64,000 nucleotides of DNA. It comes from CADEEN01 sp963738425. GTDB lineage: Bacteria > Pseudomonadota > Gammaproteobacteria > Burkholderiales > Burkholderiaceae_C. Positions within the stretch are counted from its first letter, which is position 1, and every line of letters begins with the position of its first letter. The notes under the pieces are model-generated. The model saw only the letters and a list, made by a program, of their open reading frames with translations. It was not told the DNA's origin and searched no databases. This document shows, in pieces, positions 44,178 through 51,452 of the stretch. The stretch spans positions 15,661 through 79,660 of the forward strand of contig CAVTWT010000009.1 of the NCBI GenBank assembly GCA_963738425.1, read 5' to 3'. The translations under genes were made by a program, and so were the position numbers.

Positions 44178-44840
44178 TCACGCTGTCGTACTCGGCCTGT
44201 ACCCCTCCAGCGCCGCAATCACTTCCTCATCGCTGACCTGCGCGAAGTCCACGTAGTGCAGCCCGATCGCACGAAACGGATCGGGCTCGGCGAGGCAGAC
44301 GATGCGATCGACTTCGCGCCGCAGCTCCGTCAGCGTGTCGTGCGGTGCCACCGGCACCGCCAGCACCAGCCGCGCCGCGCCGCGGCGGCGCAGCGCCTTC
44401 AAGGCCGCGCGCACCGTCGTGCCGGTGGCGATGCCGTCATCGACCACGATCACCGTGGCGCCTTGCACCGGCACGGCCGCGCGGCCGCGCAGGTACAGGG
44501 CGCGGCGGCGCTCGATCTCGCGCCACTCGATCTGCGCCTGCTGGTCGATGTAGGCGCCGCTGGCCCCCGTGGCCGCACTCGTCTCTTCGTCGATCACGAC
44601 CTCGGGCTGGCCGCCATCGACCACCGCCGCTACCGCCAGCTCGCTCTGCCACGGCGCGCCGATCTTGCGCACCAGCAGCAGATCGAGCGGCGCGTTCAGG
44701 CGCTGCGCAACATGCACCGCCACCGGCACGCCGCCGCGCGGCAGCGCCAGCACCACGAGCGGGCCGGGCAGGTGTTCGTCGGCAAGGCGCGCCGCCAGCG
44801 CGCGGCCGGCTTGATCGCGATTGGCGAAGACGGCCCTCAT
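44178..44840 (-). CDS. Phosphoribosyltransferase-family protein
   Basis: A 220-residue type I phosphoribosyltransferase fold. It opens with FANRDQAGRALAARLA and has VLALPRGGVPVA and APLDLLLVRKIGAPWQSELAVAAV. The diphosphate-binding loop is VIVVDDGIATGTTVRAAL. Proteins of this type are frequently fused to or encoded beside dienelactone-hydrolase-like proteins; here they are separate but overlapping (ATGA). True substrates are unknown. A near-identical 3' fragment lies at 33822-34046. Confidence 0.88.
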   Translation of the reverse strand: MRAVFANRDQAGRALAARLADEHLPGPLVVLALPRGGVPVAVHVAQRLNAPLDLLLVRKIGAPWQSELAVAAVVDGGQPEVVIDEETSAATGASGAYIDQQAQIEWREIERRRALYLRGRAAVPVQGATVIVVDDGIATGTTVRAALKALRRRGAARLVLAVPVAPHDTLTELRREVDRIVCLAEPDPFRAIGLHYVDFAQVSDEEVIAALEGYRPSTTA

Positions 44841-45501
44841 TGCAGCCGCTCCGAAACGTGGCGGATGAACCAGTCGGCCGCCAGATGCGCCACGGCATCG
44901 AGCGCGCCGGGCTCTTCGAACAGGTGCGACGCGCCGGGCACGATCTCCAGGCGCTTCTCGCAGTGCAGTGCGTGCAGCGCGGCGCGGTTGAGAGGCAAGT
45001 ACCTCGCTGTCGGCGCCACCGACGATCAGCATCGTCGGCGCTTGCACGTGCGTCAGCGGGCCCGCAAGATCGGGGCGACCTCCGCGCAGCACCAGCGCGC
45101 TGACGCGGCCGGGCCGCAGCGCGGCGGCTTGCAGGGCCGCGGCGGCACCGGTGCTGGCGCCGAACAGGCCCAGGCGCTGCCCACCCAGAGTCGGACACTT
45201 CACCCGGGCCGCGCTCGCGCAGCCAGTCCATGGCTTCGACAAGTCGCCGCGTCAGCAACGCAATGTCGAAGACGGCGCGCCGGTCCTGGCATTCATCGGC
45301 GTGCAGCAGATCGAACAACAGCGTCGCCAGGCGGTGGTCGTGCAACACGGCGGCCACGAAGCGGTTGCGCGGGCTGCCGTGGCCGCTGCCGCTGCCGTGG
45401 GCAAACACGACCAAGCCGACGGCGTGCGCGGGCCGGACCAGTTCACCCGGCAGGCCGTGCGGCCCGACTTGCAAGGCATCGTGACTCATCAGAGCGGCCA
45501 T
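44837..45501 (-). CDS. Dienelactone hydrolase-like alpha/beta hydrolase (two frameshifts)
   Basis: About 220 residues if repaired. The visible parts are ELVRPAHAVGLVVFAHGSGSG with oxyanion HGSGSG, LLFDLLHADECQDRRAVFDI, the nucleophile elbow GLFGASTGAAAALQ, and the late segment EIVPGASHLFEEPGALDAV with the catalytic His. The frame changes near 45190 and near 45000, each as one extra base. The gene is translationally coupled to the phosphoribosyltransferase. Function is not clear; hydrolases of this set are often induced under low oxygen or stress. Confidence 0.78.
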
Positions 45502-45560
45502 CGCATCCTCATCCAGACCGTGGCAGAAGGCCCACTCTAGCCAACGCCATGGACGTGGCG

Positions 45561-45574
45561 TTGACTCGGGTCAT
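45561..45574 (-). promoter_or_regulatory. Near-match FNR-type dyad upstream of the hydrolase/phosphoribosyltransferase pair
   Basis: TTGACTCGGGTCAT: the halves TTGAC and GTCAT keep the 5-4-5 spacing, with one mismatch in the outer CAA. It lies 60 nt before the hydrolase start. Confidence 0.4.
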
Positions 45575-45605
45575 GGTGTCAGCACCAGAGGGCCACGCCT
45601 GATGA

Positions 45606-45930
45606 GTGCGGGGCGACCTGGTGCGGGCGGACGGTGTGGTGATCGAAGCGCGCGACTTTCTCGTGAAGGAGGGGAGCCTCACGGGGGAATCGTTCGGGGT
45701 GGAAAAGCGCGGCGGTGTGGTAGAGGTCTCGGGCATCGCTGGCCGCACGCACGAATTGCGTCTACCTCGGCAGCTCGGTGAGGAGCGGCACGAGCCACGG
45801 TGCTGCTGTGCGCAACGGCGAGCGAGAGAGTGCTCGCGGACGTGGCGGCGCGCATCGCAAGAGCGACGAAGCACGGAGTTCGAGCGAGGGTGCGCGCTCG
45901 GCGAGCTGCTGATGCGGTATGCTGGTGTGT
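45606..45930 (+). pseudogene. Remnant of a magnesium-type P-type ATPase
   Basis: The stretch GDLVRADGVVIEARDFLVKE followed by GSLTGESFGVEKRGGVVE matches the actuator domain of MgtA-like ATPases, with the TGES phosphatase motif intact. After an indel near 45745 the reading continues in other frames with CVYLGSSVRSGTS-like and ADVAARIARA-like residues. The sequence then dissolves into low complexity. There is no start, no DKTGT and no hinge motif. Either a true gene remnant or a badly assembled piece of a longer gene. Confidence 0.6.
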
Positions 45931-46023
45931 GTGGGTGCTGAGCAACGCGCGCGGGGGGTGATCGAGTGCGCGGGGTGGAGGTGGGTGTGGAGGGGGAGAG
46001 GGGGGGGGGGAGGGAGGGCGGCG
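45931..46023 (+). repeat. G-rich low-complexity segment
   Basis: Repeated GTGTG, GGGGTG and GGAGGTGGGTG words end in a run of about ten G, without coding signs. It follows the P-type ATPase remnant and stops abruptly at the cytochrome gene's 3' end. It resembles corrupted consensus more than natural intergenic DNA. Confidence 0.6.
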
Positions 46024-46512
46024 CTATGGCACCGGCCGTCCAGGGCCTTGGCTGCCTTGGGCACGCGCCGACAGGTAGGCGTAAAGATCGACTATGTGCG
46101 CGTTGACGCGCGGTTCGCCCTGCCAGGCGGGCATCGTCAAGCCACCTTGCTGACGCTGCAAAACCTGATCGATCAAGGCCTCTCGCGCGGCGCTCTCGCT
46201 GCCCGCCCGCGACGCCGGCAGGTTCCAGTCGTAGCGAAGCAGCACGAGGTTGACGAAACGGCGCGAGCCCATTTCGCGCACACGCGGCAACAGATCGGGA
46301 CCACCCGCTGTGCCTATGGCCGCGGGGCCATGGCAACCGGCGCACTTGTCCTGGAACACGCGCCAGCCGGTATAGACCGAGCCTGGCGGCTTGGCCGCTT
46401 GCGCGATCTGCTGCGCCGGCTGCAAGTTCTGCACCTCCAGCGCGCAGCCTGCCAGGCACAGCAGCGATGTCAATGCAGCGCCGGCAAACATCCGGCAGCG
46501 AGCCTCGGTCAT
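46024..46512 (-). CDS. Monohaem cytochrome c lipoprotein
   Basis: A 162-residue protein with a lipoprotein signal (LTSLLCLAGC), haem site CAGCH about residue 57 (VFQDKCAGCHGPAAIGTAGGPDLL), and a methionine ligand region LTMPAWQGEPRVNAHIVDLYAYL. It is a periplasmic, membrane-tethered electron carrier of the class I type. In its oxygen-limitation surroundings it could feed a terminal oxidase. The start at 46512 is chosen for the signal peptide; an in-frame extension to 46653 lacks one. Confidence 0.85.
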   Translation of the reverse strand: MTEARCRMFAGAALTSLLCLAGCALEVQNLQPAQQIAQAAKPPGSVYTGWRVFQDKCAGCHGPAAIGTAGGPDLLPRVREMGSRRFVNLVLLRYDWNLPASRAGSESAAREALIDQVLQRQQGGLTMPAWQGEPRVNAHIVDLYAYLSARAQGSQGPGRPVP

Positions 46513-46773
46513 GGGTAGTTTCTCCGAGCGGCCTCCAGAAACGATGAAACCCGCCGCCCCTTGCGAGACGGCGGGTCCGGCGAAGACCCCCGAAACATGT
46601 GCGGCCGTTACCAGCTTCCAGTCTTCGGTCTGAGACTTGTCTTCGTCCTTCACGGCGCCCCGAAGGTTGCCGCGATACGCCTGTTGCCAAGCGGCTCATC
46701 TGGCGTCGTCGTTTCGGACTTGACTCCTCAGCGAGAACGCATCTGAACGATAGGCCATGCGCGCGGGCATGCA

Positions 46774-46787
46774 TTGAGTTCACTCAA
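46774..46787 (+). promoter_or_regulatory. FNR/Anr-type dyad upstream of the DUF883 gene
   Basis: TTGAGTTCACTCAA is a perfect inverted repeat of TTGAG with a 4-nt spacer, so only position 5 differs from TTGAT-N4-ATCAA. It lies 154 nt before the DUF883 start in a 428-nt gene-free gap (46513-46940) that holds nothing else I recognise. Confidence 0.6.
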
Positions 46788-46940
46788 CAACGACGCACGC
46801 GGCACGCTCACCATTGCGCAACGGGAGTGGGAGGGTTCGCTGAACACCAACGCCAGATCGGCGCCAGGCATCTCGATGCGTGGTCAATGAGCTGCGAGTC
46901 GTTCGATCTTTTCTGTCATCACCTGCAAGGAGATTCATTC

Positions 46941-47264
46941 ATGGACACACCCACCACCACGGCAACTCCTGCCACCGACGACCGCATGGCGCACCACCTG
47001 CGCACGCTGGCCGACGAAGCCGAGGCGCTGCTCAAGGCCACGGCACGCGCTGGCGATGAAAAGGTGGCAGAAACGCGCGAACGCCTGCGCGGTGAAGTGA
47101 TGCACTTGCGCGAGCGCCTGACCGATCTGGAAGCACAGGCCGGCACGCAACTCAAGAGCGCCGCGCACCGCACCGACGAGGTGGTGCACGCGCACCCGTA
47201 CACGGCCATGGGCGCGGCGGCAGCGATCGGCTTGCTTGCCGGCCTCTTGATCGGTAGACGCTAG
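46941..47264 (+). CDS. DUF883 family protein (ElaB/YqjD-like)
   Basis: A 107-residue protein. The amphipathic, coiled-coil-like region (about 15-80; ADEAEALLKATARAGDEKV, RERLRGEVMHLRERL) ends in the C-terminal membrane helix YTAMGAAAAIGLLAGLLIGRR characteristic of the ElaB/YqjD family. Such proteins tether ribosomes to the inner membrane in stationary phase in E. coli. It has AAGGAG upstream. It forms a compact three-gene unit with the YqjE- and YqjK-like genes. Confidence 0.9.
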   Translation: MDTPTTTATPATDDRMAHHLRTLADEAEALLKATARAGDEKVAETRERLRGEVMHLRERLTDLEAQAGTQLKSAAHRTDEVVHAHPYTAMGAAAAIGLLAGLLIGRR

Positions 47265-47648
47265 GTGGACGGCGCGCACGACGTCGGCGGCTCGGCGCGC
47301 CGCGTCGCGGCGACGGTCGTCGAGATCGCGCGCACGCGCATCGAACTGGCCGGCACCGAACTGGCCGAAGAGCGATTGCGCATCGCGCGCCAAGCGCTGG
47401 CGGCGACGCTGGCCTTGTTCTGCCTCGGCGTCGGGCTCGTGCTGGCCGTGATCGGCCTGGCCTGGTGGGCCGGGCCGGACCGCGGCGCTTCCGTGCTCGG
47501 TGTTGGCGCACTGGTCCTGCTTGCCGCCGCCATCGCCGCAGCCGGGTGGTGGCGGCGCCTTGTCGCCGGGCGCCCGCCGCTGCTGCACGAGACGTTGACG
47601 CAGTTGCGCGCCGACGCACGAGCGCTCGCGCCTGAACGGTCGACGTGA
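47265..47648 (+). CDS. YqjE/phage-holin-family membrane protein
   Basis: A 127-residue protein starting at a GTG directly after the DUF883 stop. An N-terminal amphipathic helix (VAATVVEIARTRIELAGTELAEER) is followed by two transmembrane helices (about 45-68 and 73-95), the pattern of the YqjE/holin_X family. Commonly found right after DUF883. The function is not established. Confidence 0.85.
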   Translation: MDGAHDVGGSARRVAATVVEIARTRIELAGTELAEERLRIARQALAATLALFCLGVGLVLAVIGLAWWAGPDRGASVLGVGALVLLAAAIAAAGWWRRLVAGRPPLLHETLTQLRADARALAPERST

Positions 47649-47944
47649 CAGCCGACGAGCTGGCCGCGCAACGACGCTTGCTCGCGGCGAACGCGACGCT
47701 ACAGCGGATTCGCCTGGCGCATGACGTCGATGGATTGCGCAGCGCCTGCCGGCCGCCGCGCTGGGCGGGCGTTGCCGTGGCCGGCGCCGCATTGGCCGCC
47801 GCGTGGTGGGTCCGCGCTCGACACCAGCGCCACGGGCCGCCGGCTCAGACCGCGGTGCCGGTGTGGGCGCTGCGCGGCCTCACGCTGTGGCGTGCCGTGC
47901 GCGCGCTGCGGCGCGTCTGGGTCGCGCAGCGTTCTCGTCCTTGA
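47645..47944 (+). CDS. YqjK-like small protein
   Basis: A 99-residue Arg/Ala-rich protein beginning at a GTG that overlaps the previous stop (GTGA). There is one weak hydrophobic helix (GVAVAGAALAAAWWV). Its position as third gene after DUF883 and YqjE-like genes matches the yqjDEK arrangement. The last 65 nt overlap the convergent CoA-ligase-like gene. Confidence 0.65.
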   Translation: MTADELAAQRRLLAANATLQRIRLAHDVDGLRSACRPPRWAGVAVAGAALAAAWWVRARHQRHGPPAQTAVPVWALRGLTLWRAVRALRRVWVAQRSRP

Positions 47945-49367
47945 CCGCGCTGGCGTGTTCGCAGACCACGCGCCGCTGCTTGCCGCTGCGGCCGCGTTCG
48001 GCAGGACTGCTTTCGCTGTGGCACTCCAGGCGCGTCGCCCCCAGCCCCTGCTCGCGCAGGAAGACGCGCAACGCATCGGCCGCACCCTTGGACGAAGCGC
48101 CGCCGAAGACATCCAGCCGCAACGAATGCGGGCCGCGCTGCGCGAGCTGAAAATCGAACACGCCGGCTTCGTCTTCGAGCACCGTCGTCAGCGCCAGCGG
48201 CGCCAGATGCACCGCGTGGCCCTTCGCGTCCTCGAGCGTCAGCACATCGTCGGCGCGGCCCTGCACCTCGATCACCGGCAGCGCGCTGCCGCACTCGCAG
48301 GCATGGGGCACAAAACGCACGCGGTCACCGAGGTCATAGCGGATGATCGGCTGCACATGGTTGGCCAGATTGGTCAGCAGCGTCGTCGCGCCGAGCGTGC
48401 CCGGTGGCACCGGCCGGCCGCGTTCATCCACCGGCTCCAAGATCACCCAGTCGGCGTTGAGATGCAGGTGGCCGCAGCGGCACTCGTTGGCGATCAGGAA
48501 ACACTCGCTGGCACCGTAGCTGTCTCGCACCGGCGCGTAGAAGCGCTCGCCGAGCGTGCGCCGCATCGCCGCGGTCAGAGTCTCGCCGCCGGTCCACAGC
48601 GCGTGCGGCGCGATCTTCAAGCGACCGGCGCGCTGTTCTTCGGACAGCACCCAGGCCATGCTCGGGTAGCTGGCGAGCACCGTCGGCCGGAATGCGTTGA
48701 GCTGTTCGACCAGCTGCGACATCGGCTGCAGGAACGAAAAGCTCTGCGAGGTGGCGCCGAGCCACGGATTGAGTTCGCGCGCGCGCTCGAAGGCGACGAC
48801 GCTCGCGAAGTGGCCCTCCGTCGCCGCGACGAGCGCGATGCGCTCCGCACTCGGCACGCTGCTCGGCCACAGATCGGGCCAGCCGCCCCAGCTGCCGGCG
48901 GCGGCCAGCGAGATCGGGCCGCGCGCGGCTTCGAGCGCGTCGGCCACCGCGAGCGAGCGTCCGTCCTGCACGAACAGCGCCGGCTCGCCGCTGCTGCCCG
49001 AGCTTTCCCAGACCAGGTAGCGGCCGAGAAAGGCTTCGCCGCGGTTGGCGCGCTCGCGCACGAAGGCGCGCAGCGCCGGCAGCGTCAGCGCCGGGTCGGT
49101 GACCCAATCGGCAAAGTGCTGCATCAGCTCGCGCTTCTTCACCGGCCGCAGGCGCTGCAGCGTCTGCAAGGCGTCGCTGCCTGGCCCGGCTTCTTCCAGG
49201 CGCCGCCAGTACAAAGGCGAGCGCAGTGCTGCATCGTGCAGCAACTCTTCCAGGCGCAAGGACCGATGCTCTTGCCACGACTGCGCGCTGGCGCGCGAAG
49301 TGGCCAGGACATCGGAGTAGGCACAGGCCGTGTGCCAGGCGTCGAAGACCGCAGTGTGGTGTGGCAT
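47880..49367 (-). CDS. Phenylacetate-CoA ligase-like adenylate-forming enzyme (PaaK/CapK family)
   Basis: A 495-residue ANL-type enzyme. Motifs are the P-loop-like ESSGSSGEPALFVQDG, the aromatic DSYGASECFLIANEC, ANHVQPIIRYDLGDRV with the conserved Asp, and the zinc-like cysteines CGHLHL and CECGS. PaaK-family proteins activate aryl or fatty acids as adenylates. The carrier here (CoA or carrier protein) is unclear. The C-terminal ~40 residues are Arg/Ala-rich. A possible start at 49628 would run through an adjacent gene and is rejected. The next gene upstream on the strand is a small secreted protein. Confidence 0.82.
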   Translation of the reverse strand: MPHHTAVFDAWHTACAYSDVLATSRASAQSWQEHRSLRLEELLHDAALRSPLYWRRLEEAGPGSDALQTLQRLRPVKKRELMQHFADWVTDPALTLPALRAFVRERANRGEAFLGRYLVWESSGSSGEPALFVQDGRSLAVADALEAARGPISLAAAGSWGGWPDLWPSSVPSAERIALVAATEGHFASVVAFERARELNPWLGATSQSFSFLQPMSQLVEQLNAFRPTVLASYPSMAWVLSEEQRAGRLKIAPHALWTGGETLTAAMRRTLGERFYAPVRDSYGASECFLIANECRCGHLHLNADWVILEPVDERGRPVPPGTLGATTLLTNLANHVQPIIRYDLGDRVRFVPHACECGSALPVIEVQGRADDVLTLEDAKGHAVHLAPLALTTVLEDEAGVFDFQLAQRGPHSLRLDVFGGASSKGAADALRVFLREQGLGATRLECHSESSPAERGRSGKQRRVVCEHASAVKDENAARPRRAAARARHATA

Positions 49368-49513
49368 GGCGTCGACGATCCGATCTGCTGAGCGACGTCT
49401 TCGGCGAGACGGCGCTGCGTTCGGGCTGACCCTGCCGACATCGCGATGCCGTTCGACAGGCCCAGAGACAGGGGCGCGCAGATTACTGCTCGCGCAGCGC
49501 TCGTGCGCAGAAG

Positions 49514-49855
49514 TTACTTTTTGAGCGGTGTGCACGCGTCCTGGCGCGGCTTGCCCGGCACGGAGCGCCCGCGCGCCTTGGCGCGCTCGCTCATCTGCGC
49601 GTGGTGCTTTTCCATGTAGGCCATGCAAGCGCCATGGTCGGTCATGGCACTCATCTTGTCGTGGTGCTCACGCCGCTCGGCGCGCGTCATCATCGACCAG
49701 CCGGGCGTGTTGTCGCGGTTCATGCGCCAGCCGTGCATGCCGCCGCCCATGCCCATGCCGGGTTGCGGCGCCGAGGCTGCGCCTTGCGCCTGTGCCGCAC
49801 TGAACGAGCAAGCCAGCAACACGGTGGCTGCGGCGGTGGCGATCGAATGTCTCAT
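49514..49855 (-). CDS. Small secreted Met/Gly-rich protein
   Basis: A 113-residue protein with a clear signal peptide (TAAATVLLACSFSAAQAQ), a Gly/Met-rich segment (GMGMGGGMHGW), and a helical C-terminal half (TRAERREHHDKMSAMTDHGA). The helical part is reminiscent of PsiF/Spy-type periplasmic proteins. Metal binding through Met/His is possible but not demonstrated. Likely periplasmic. Lies upstream of the FNR-type regulator's 3' end. Confidence 0.7.
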   Translation of the reverse strand: MRHSIATAAATVLLACSFSAAQAQGAASAPQPGMGMGGGMHGWRMNRDNTPGWSMMTRAERREHHDKMSAMTDHGACMAYMEKHHAQMSERAKARGRSVPGKPRQDACTPLKK

Positions 49856-49887
49856 GTCCTGTCTCCTGGGAAATGTCGTTAGTGATC

Positions 49888-50700
49888 TCAAGCCGCGCAG
49901 GCCAGCGCTTCGGTGGTCTCCTCGACGGGGCCTCTCGTGCTGCGCGCGCTACGGCGCAGTGCGGCGGGGTCGAGGATTTCCACTTCGCGGTTGGCCACAC
50001 GCAGGCAGCCCAGATCGGACAGCAGGCGAAACGAGCGGCTGATGGTCTCGTGCGCCAAGCCGAGGTGGTTGGCGATGTCGCGCCGGTTCATGCGCAGCAG
50101 CAAGCGGCGTGGCGACTGGCCACGTTCGGCCATGCGCGCCGACAGCTGCACCAGGAAGCGCGCCAGCCGCGCATCGGCGGCCACCGCGGACATGACTTCG
50201 GCGATCTCGCCGGCATGAGCGAGCTGGCGTGCGATCAGCGCCTGCAAGGCGGCGTCGAGCGCGGGCGAGCGCTGGCGCAGCGCGGCCAGTCCGGCCATCG
50301 GCAGCGCGACGACGCGGCTGTCTTCGAGCGCCACCGCTGAAAACGCGTAGTGCTCGCGGTAAAGGCCGTCGTAGCCGATCAGGTCGCGCTGGCTGGAAAA
50401 GGCGAGCACATGCTCATAGCCGTCTTCGGCTGTCTTCACGGTCTTGAAGCTGCCGGTCTGCACGACGTAGAGCGTCTGCGCATGCGCCCCCTCGTGCACC
50501 AGCGTCGCGCCGCGGGCCAGGCGGACGATCGCAAAACGCGCGCCGTCGCGGCAGCCGTCGCCGGCGCCGCCGAGCAGATCGACCAGGCCCTGCAGGTCGA
50601 TCGTCAGCGCCTCGGTGCCCAGGCCGTGAACGAACCAGGCGGCGTGCTGGGTGCCAAGGCGGCGAACGGTGCCGGAGGCGGCGGGCATTGCGGTGGCCAT
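49888..50700 (-). CDS. CRP/FNR-family transcriptional regulator (second copy)
   Basis: A 270-residue CRP/FNR protein. The sensory beta-roll (about 55-150; GATLVHEGAHAQTLYVVQTG) and dimer helix precede a winged HTH with NRRDIANHLGLAHETISRSFRLL. The E-SR triplet again predicts TTGA half-sites. No N-terminal cysteine cluster is seen (only isolated cysteines). The gene is divergent from hsp20. It has an FNR-type dyad 142-155 nt upstream, so auto- or cross-regulation is plausible. The start at 50700 is used; an in-frame ATG at 50775 is less likely. Confidence 0.88.
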   Translation of the reverse strand: MATAMPAASGTVRRLGTQHAAWFVHGLGTEALTIDLQGLVDLLGGAGDGCRDGARFAIVRLARGATLVHEGAHAQTLYVVQTGSFKTVKTAEDGYEHVLAFSSQRDLIGYDGLYREHYAFSAVALEDSRVVALPMAGLAALRQRSPALDAALQALIARQLAHAGEIAEVMSAVAADARLARFLVQLSARMAERGQSPRRLLLRMNRRDIANHLGLAHETISRSFRLLSDLGCLRVANREVEILDPAALRRSARSTRGPVEETTEALACAA

Positions 50701-50841
50701 GTCGGGGTCTCCTTGAAGTGTTGAACAGCAGATGGCCGAAGGATCGGCCGCGCGCCGGGGCGCGGCAATCGGCATCGGCTGCGCTTCGCTGTCGGCAAGC
50801 AGCCCACGGTGCTGTCAGATTTTTCTGAACGAGGACCCGTT

Positions 50842-50855
50842 TTGCGTGCACTCAA
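50842..50855 (+). promoter_or_regulatory. FNR/Anr-type box upstream of hsp20
   Basis: TTGCGTGCACTCAA keeps TTG-N8-CAA, with the TTGCG half-site shared with the cbb3 and nrdJ sites. It lies 87 nt before the hsp20 start. A second 5-4-5 dyad, TCAGA-TTTT-TCTGA (50815-50828), precedes it. Confidence 0.55.
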
Positions 50856-50941
50856 TGCGCTCCGGCGCGGCGCGGCCGACGATGCATCGGTGGCGCGCCA
50901 GCGTCACCCCGATTCACCGCCGACATCCAAGGAGCTCTGCC

Positions 50942-51370
50942 ATGAACGAAGTTCGCGTCCCCGATCTGTTCGACCTCGATCCGTTTCCGTCGAGCCTGCG
51001 TGACCTGTGGCGGCCGTGGCGCAACGAGACGGCCGCCGAGCGGGCGCCGCAGATCCGAATCGATCTGTCCGAAACCGACAACGCCTTCGCCATCAAGGCC
51101 GAGATCCCCGGCGTAAAGAAAGAGGACATCGACGTGCGCATCGACGGCAACCAGGTCACGATCAGCGCTGAGGTCAAACAGGACAAGGAAGAGAAGAAGG
51201 ACGGCCGCGTGCTGCGCAGCGAGCGCCGCTACGGTTATGCCAGCCGCAGCTTCCTGCTCGCCAGCGATGTCGACCAAGCCGGCGCCGATGCCAAGTACAG
51301 CAACGGCGTGCTCGAATTGAAGCTGCCGAAGAAGGCGCAGTCGGCCGGCCAGCGCCTGACCATCGCCTGA
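50942..51370 (+). CDS. Small heat-shock protein, Hsp20/alpha-crystallin family
   Basis: A 142-residue chaperone. A short N-terminal arm (DLFDLDPFPSSLRDLW) is followed by the alpha-crystallin domain (about 38-135; IRIDLSETDNAFAIKAEIPGV, RSERRYGYASRSFLL) and the C-terminal GVLELKLPKK. It keeps damaged proteins soluble and would act without ATP. Divergent from the second FNR-family gene; followed by the histidine kinase operon. The presence of an FNR-type box suggests induction at low oxygen, as known for Hsp20 in several dormancy regulons. Confidence 0.92.
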   Translation: MNEVRVPDLFDLDPFPSSLRDLWRPWRNETAAERAPQIRIDLSETDNAFAIKAEIPGVKKEDIDVRIDGNQVTISAEVKQDKEEKKDGRVLRSERRYGYASRSFLLASDVDQAGADAKYSNGVLELKLPKKAQSAGQRLTIA

Positions 51371-51371
51371 G

Positions 51372-51385
51372 TTGATGCTGCGCAA
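51372..51385 (+). promoter_or_regulatory. FNR/Anr-type box upstream of the histidine kinase operon
   Basis: TTGATGCTGCGCAA: a perfect TTGAT half-site and a CGCAA half-site (the complement of TTGCG, as at 20047 and 62688) at the standard 4-nt spacing. It starts 2 nt after the hsp20 stop and 81 nt before the kinase start. Confidence 0.65.
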
Positions 51386-51452
51386 GCTGCGCGGCCGCGA
51401 GCACGGCCGCGCGGCGTGAACGGGCGGCCACGCGGCCTACGATGACCAGGCC

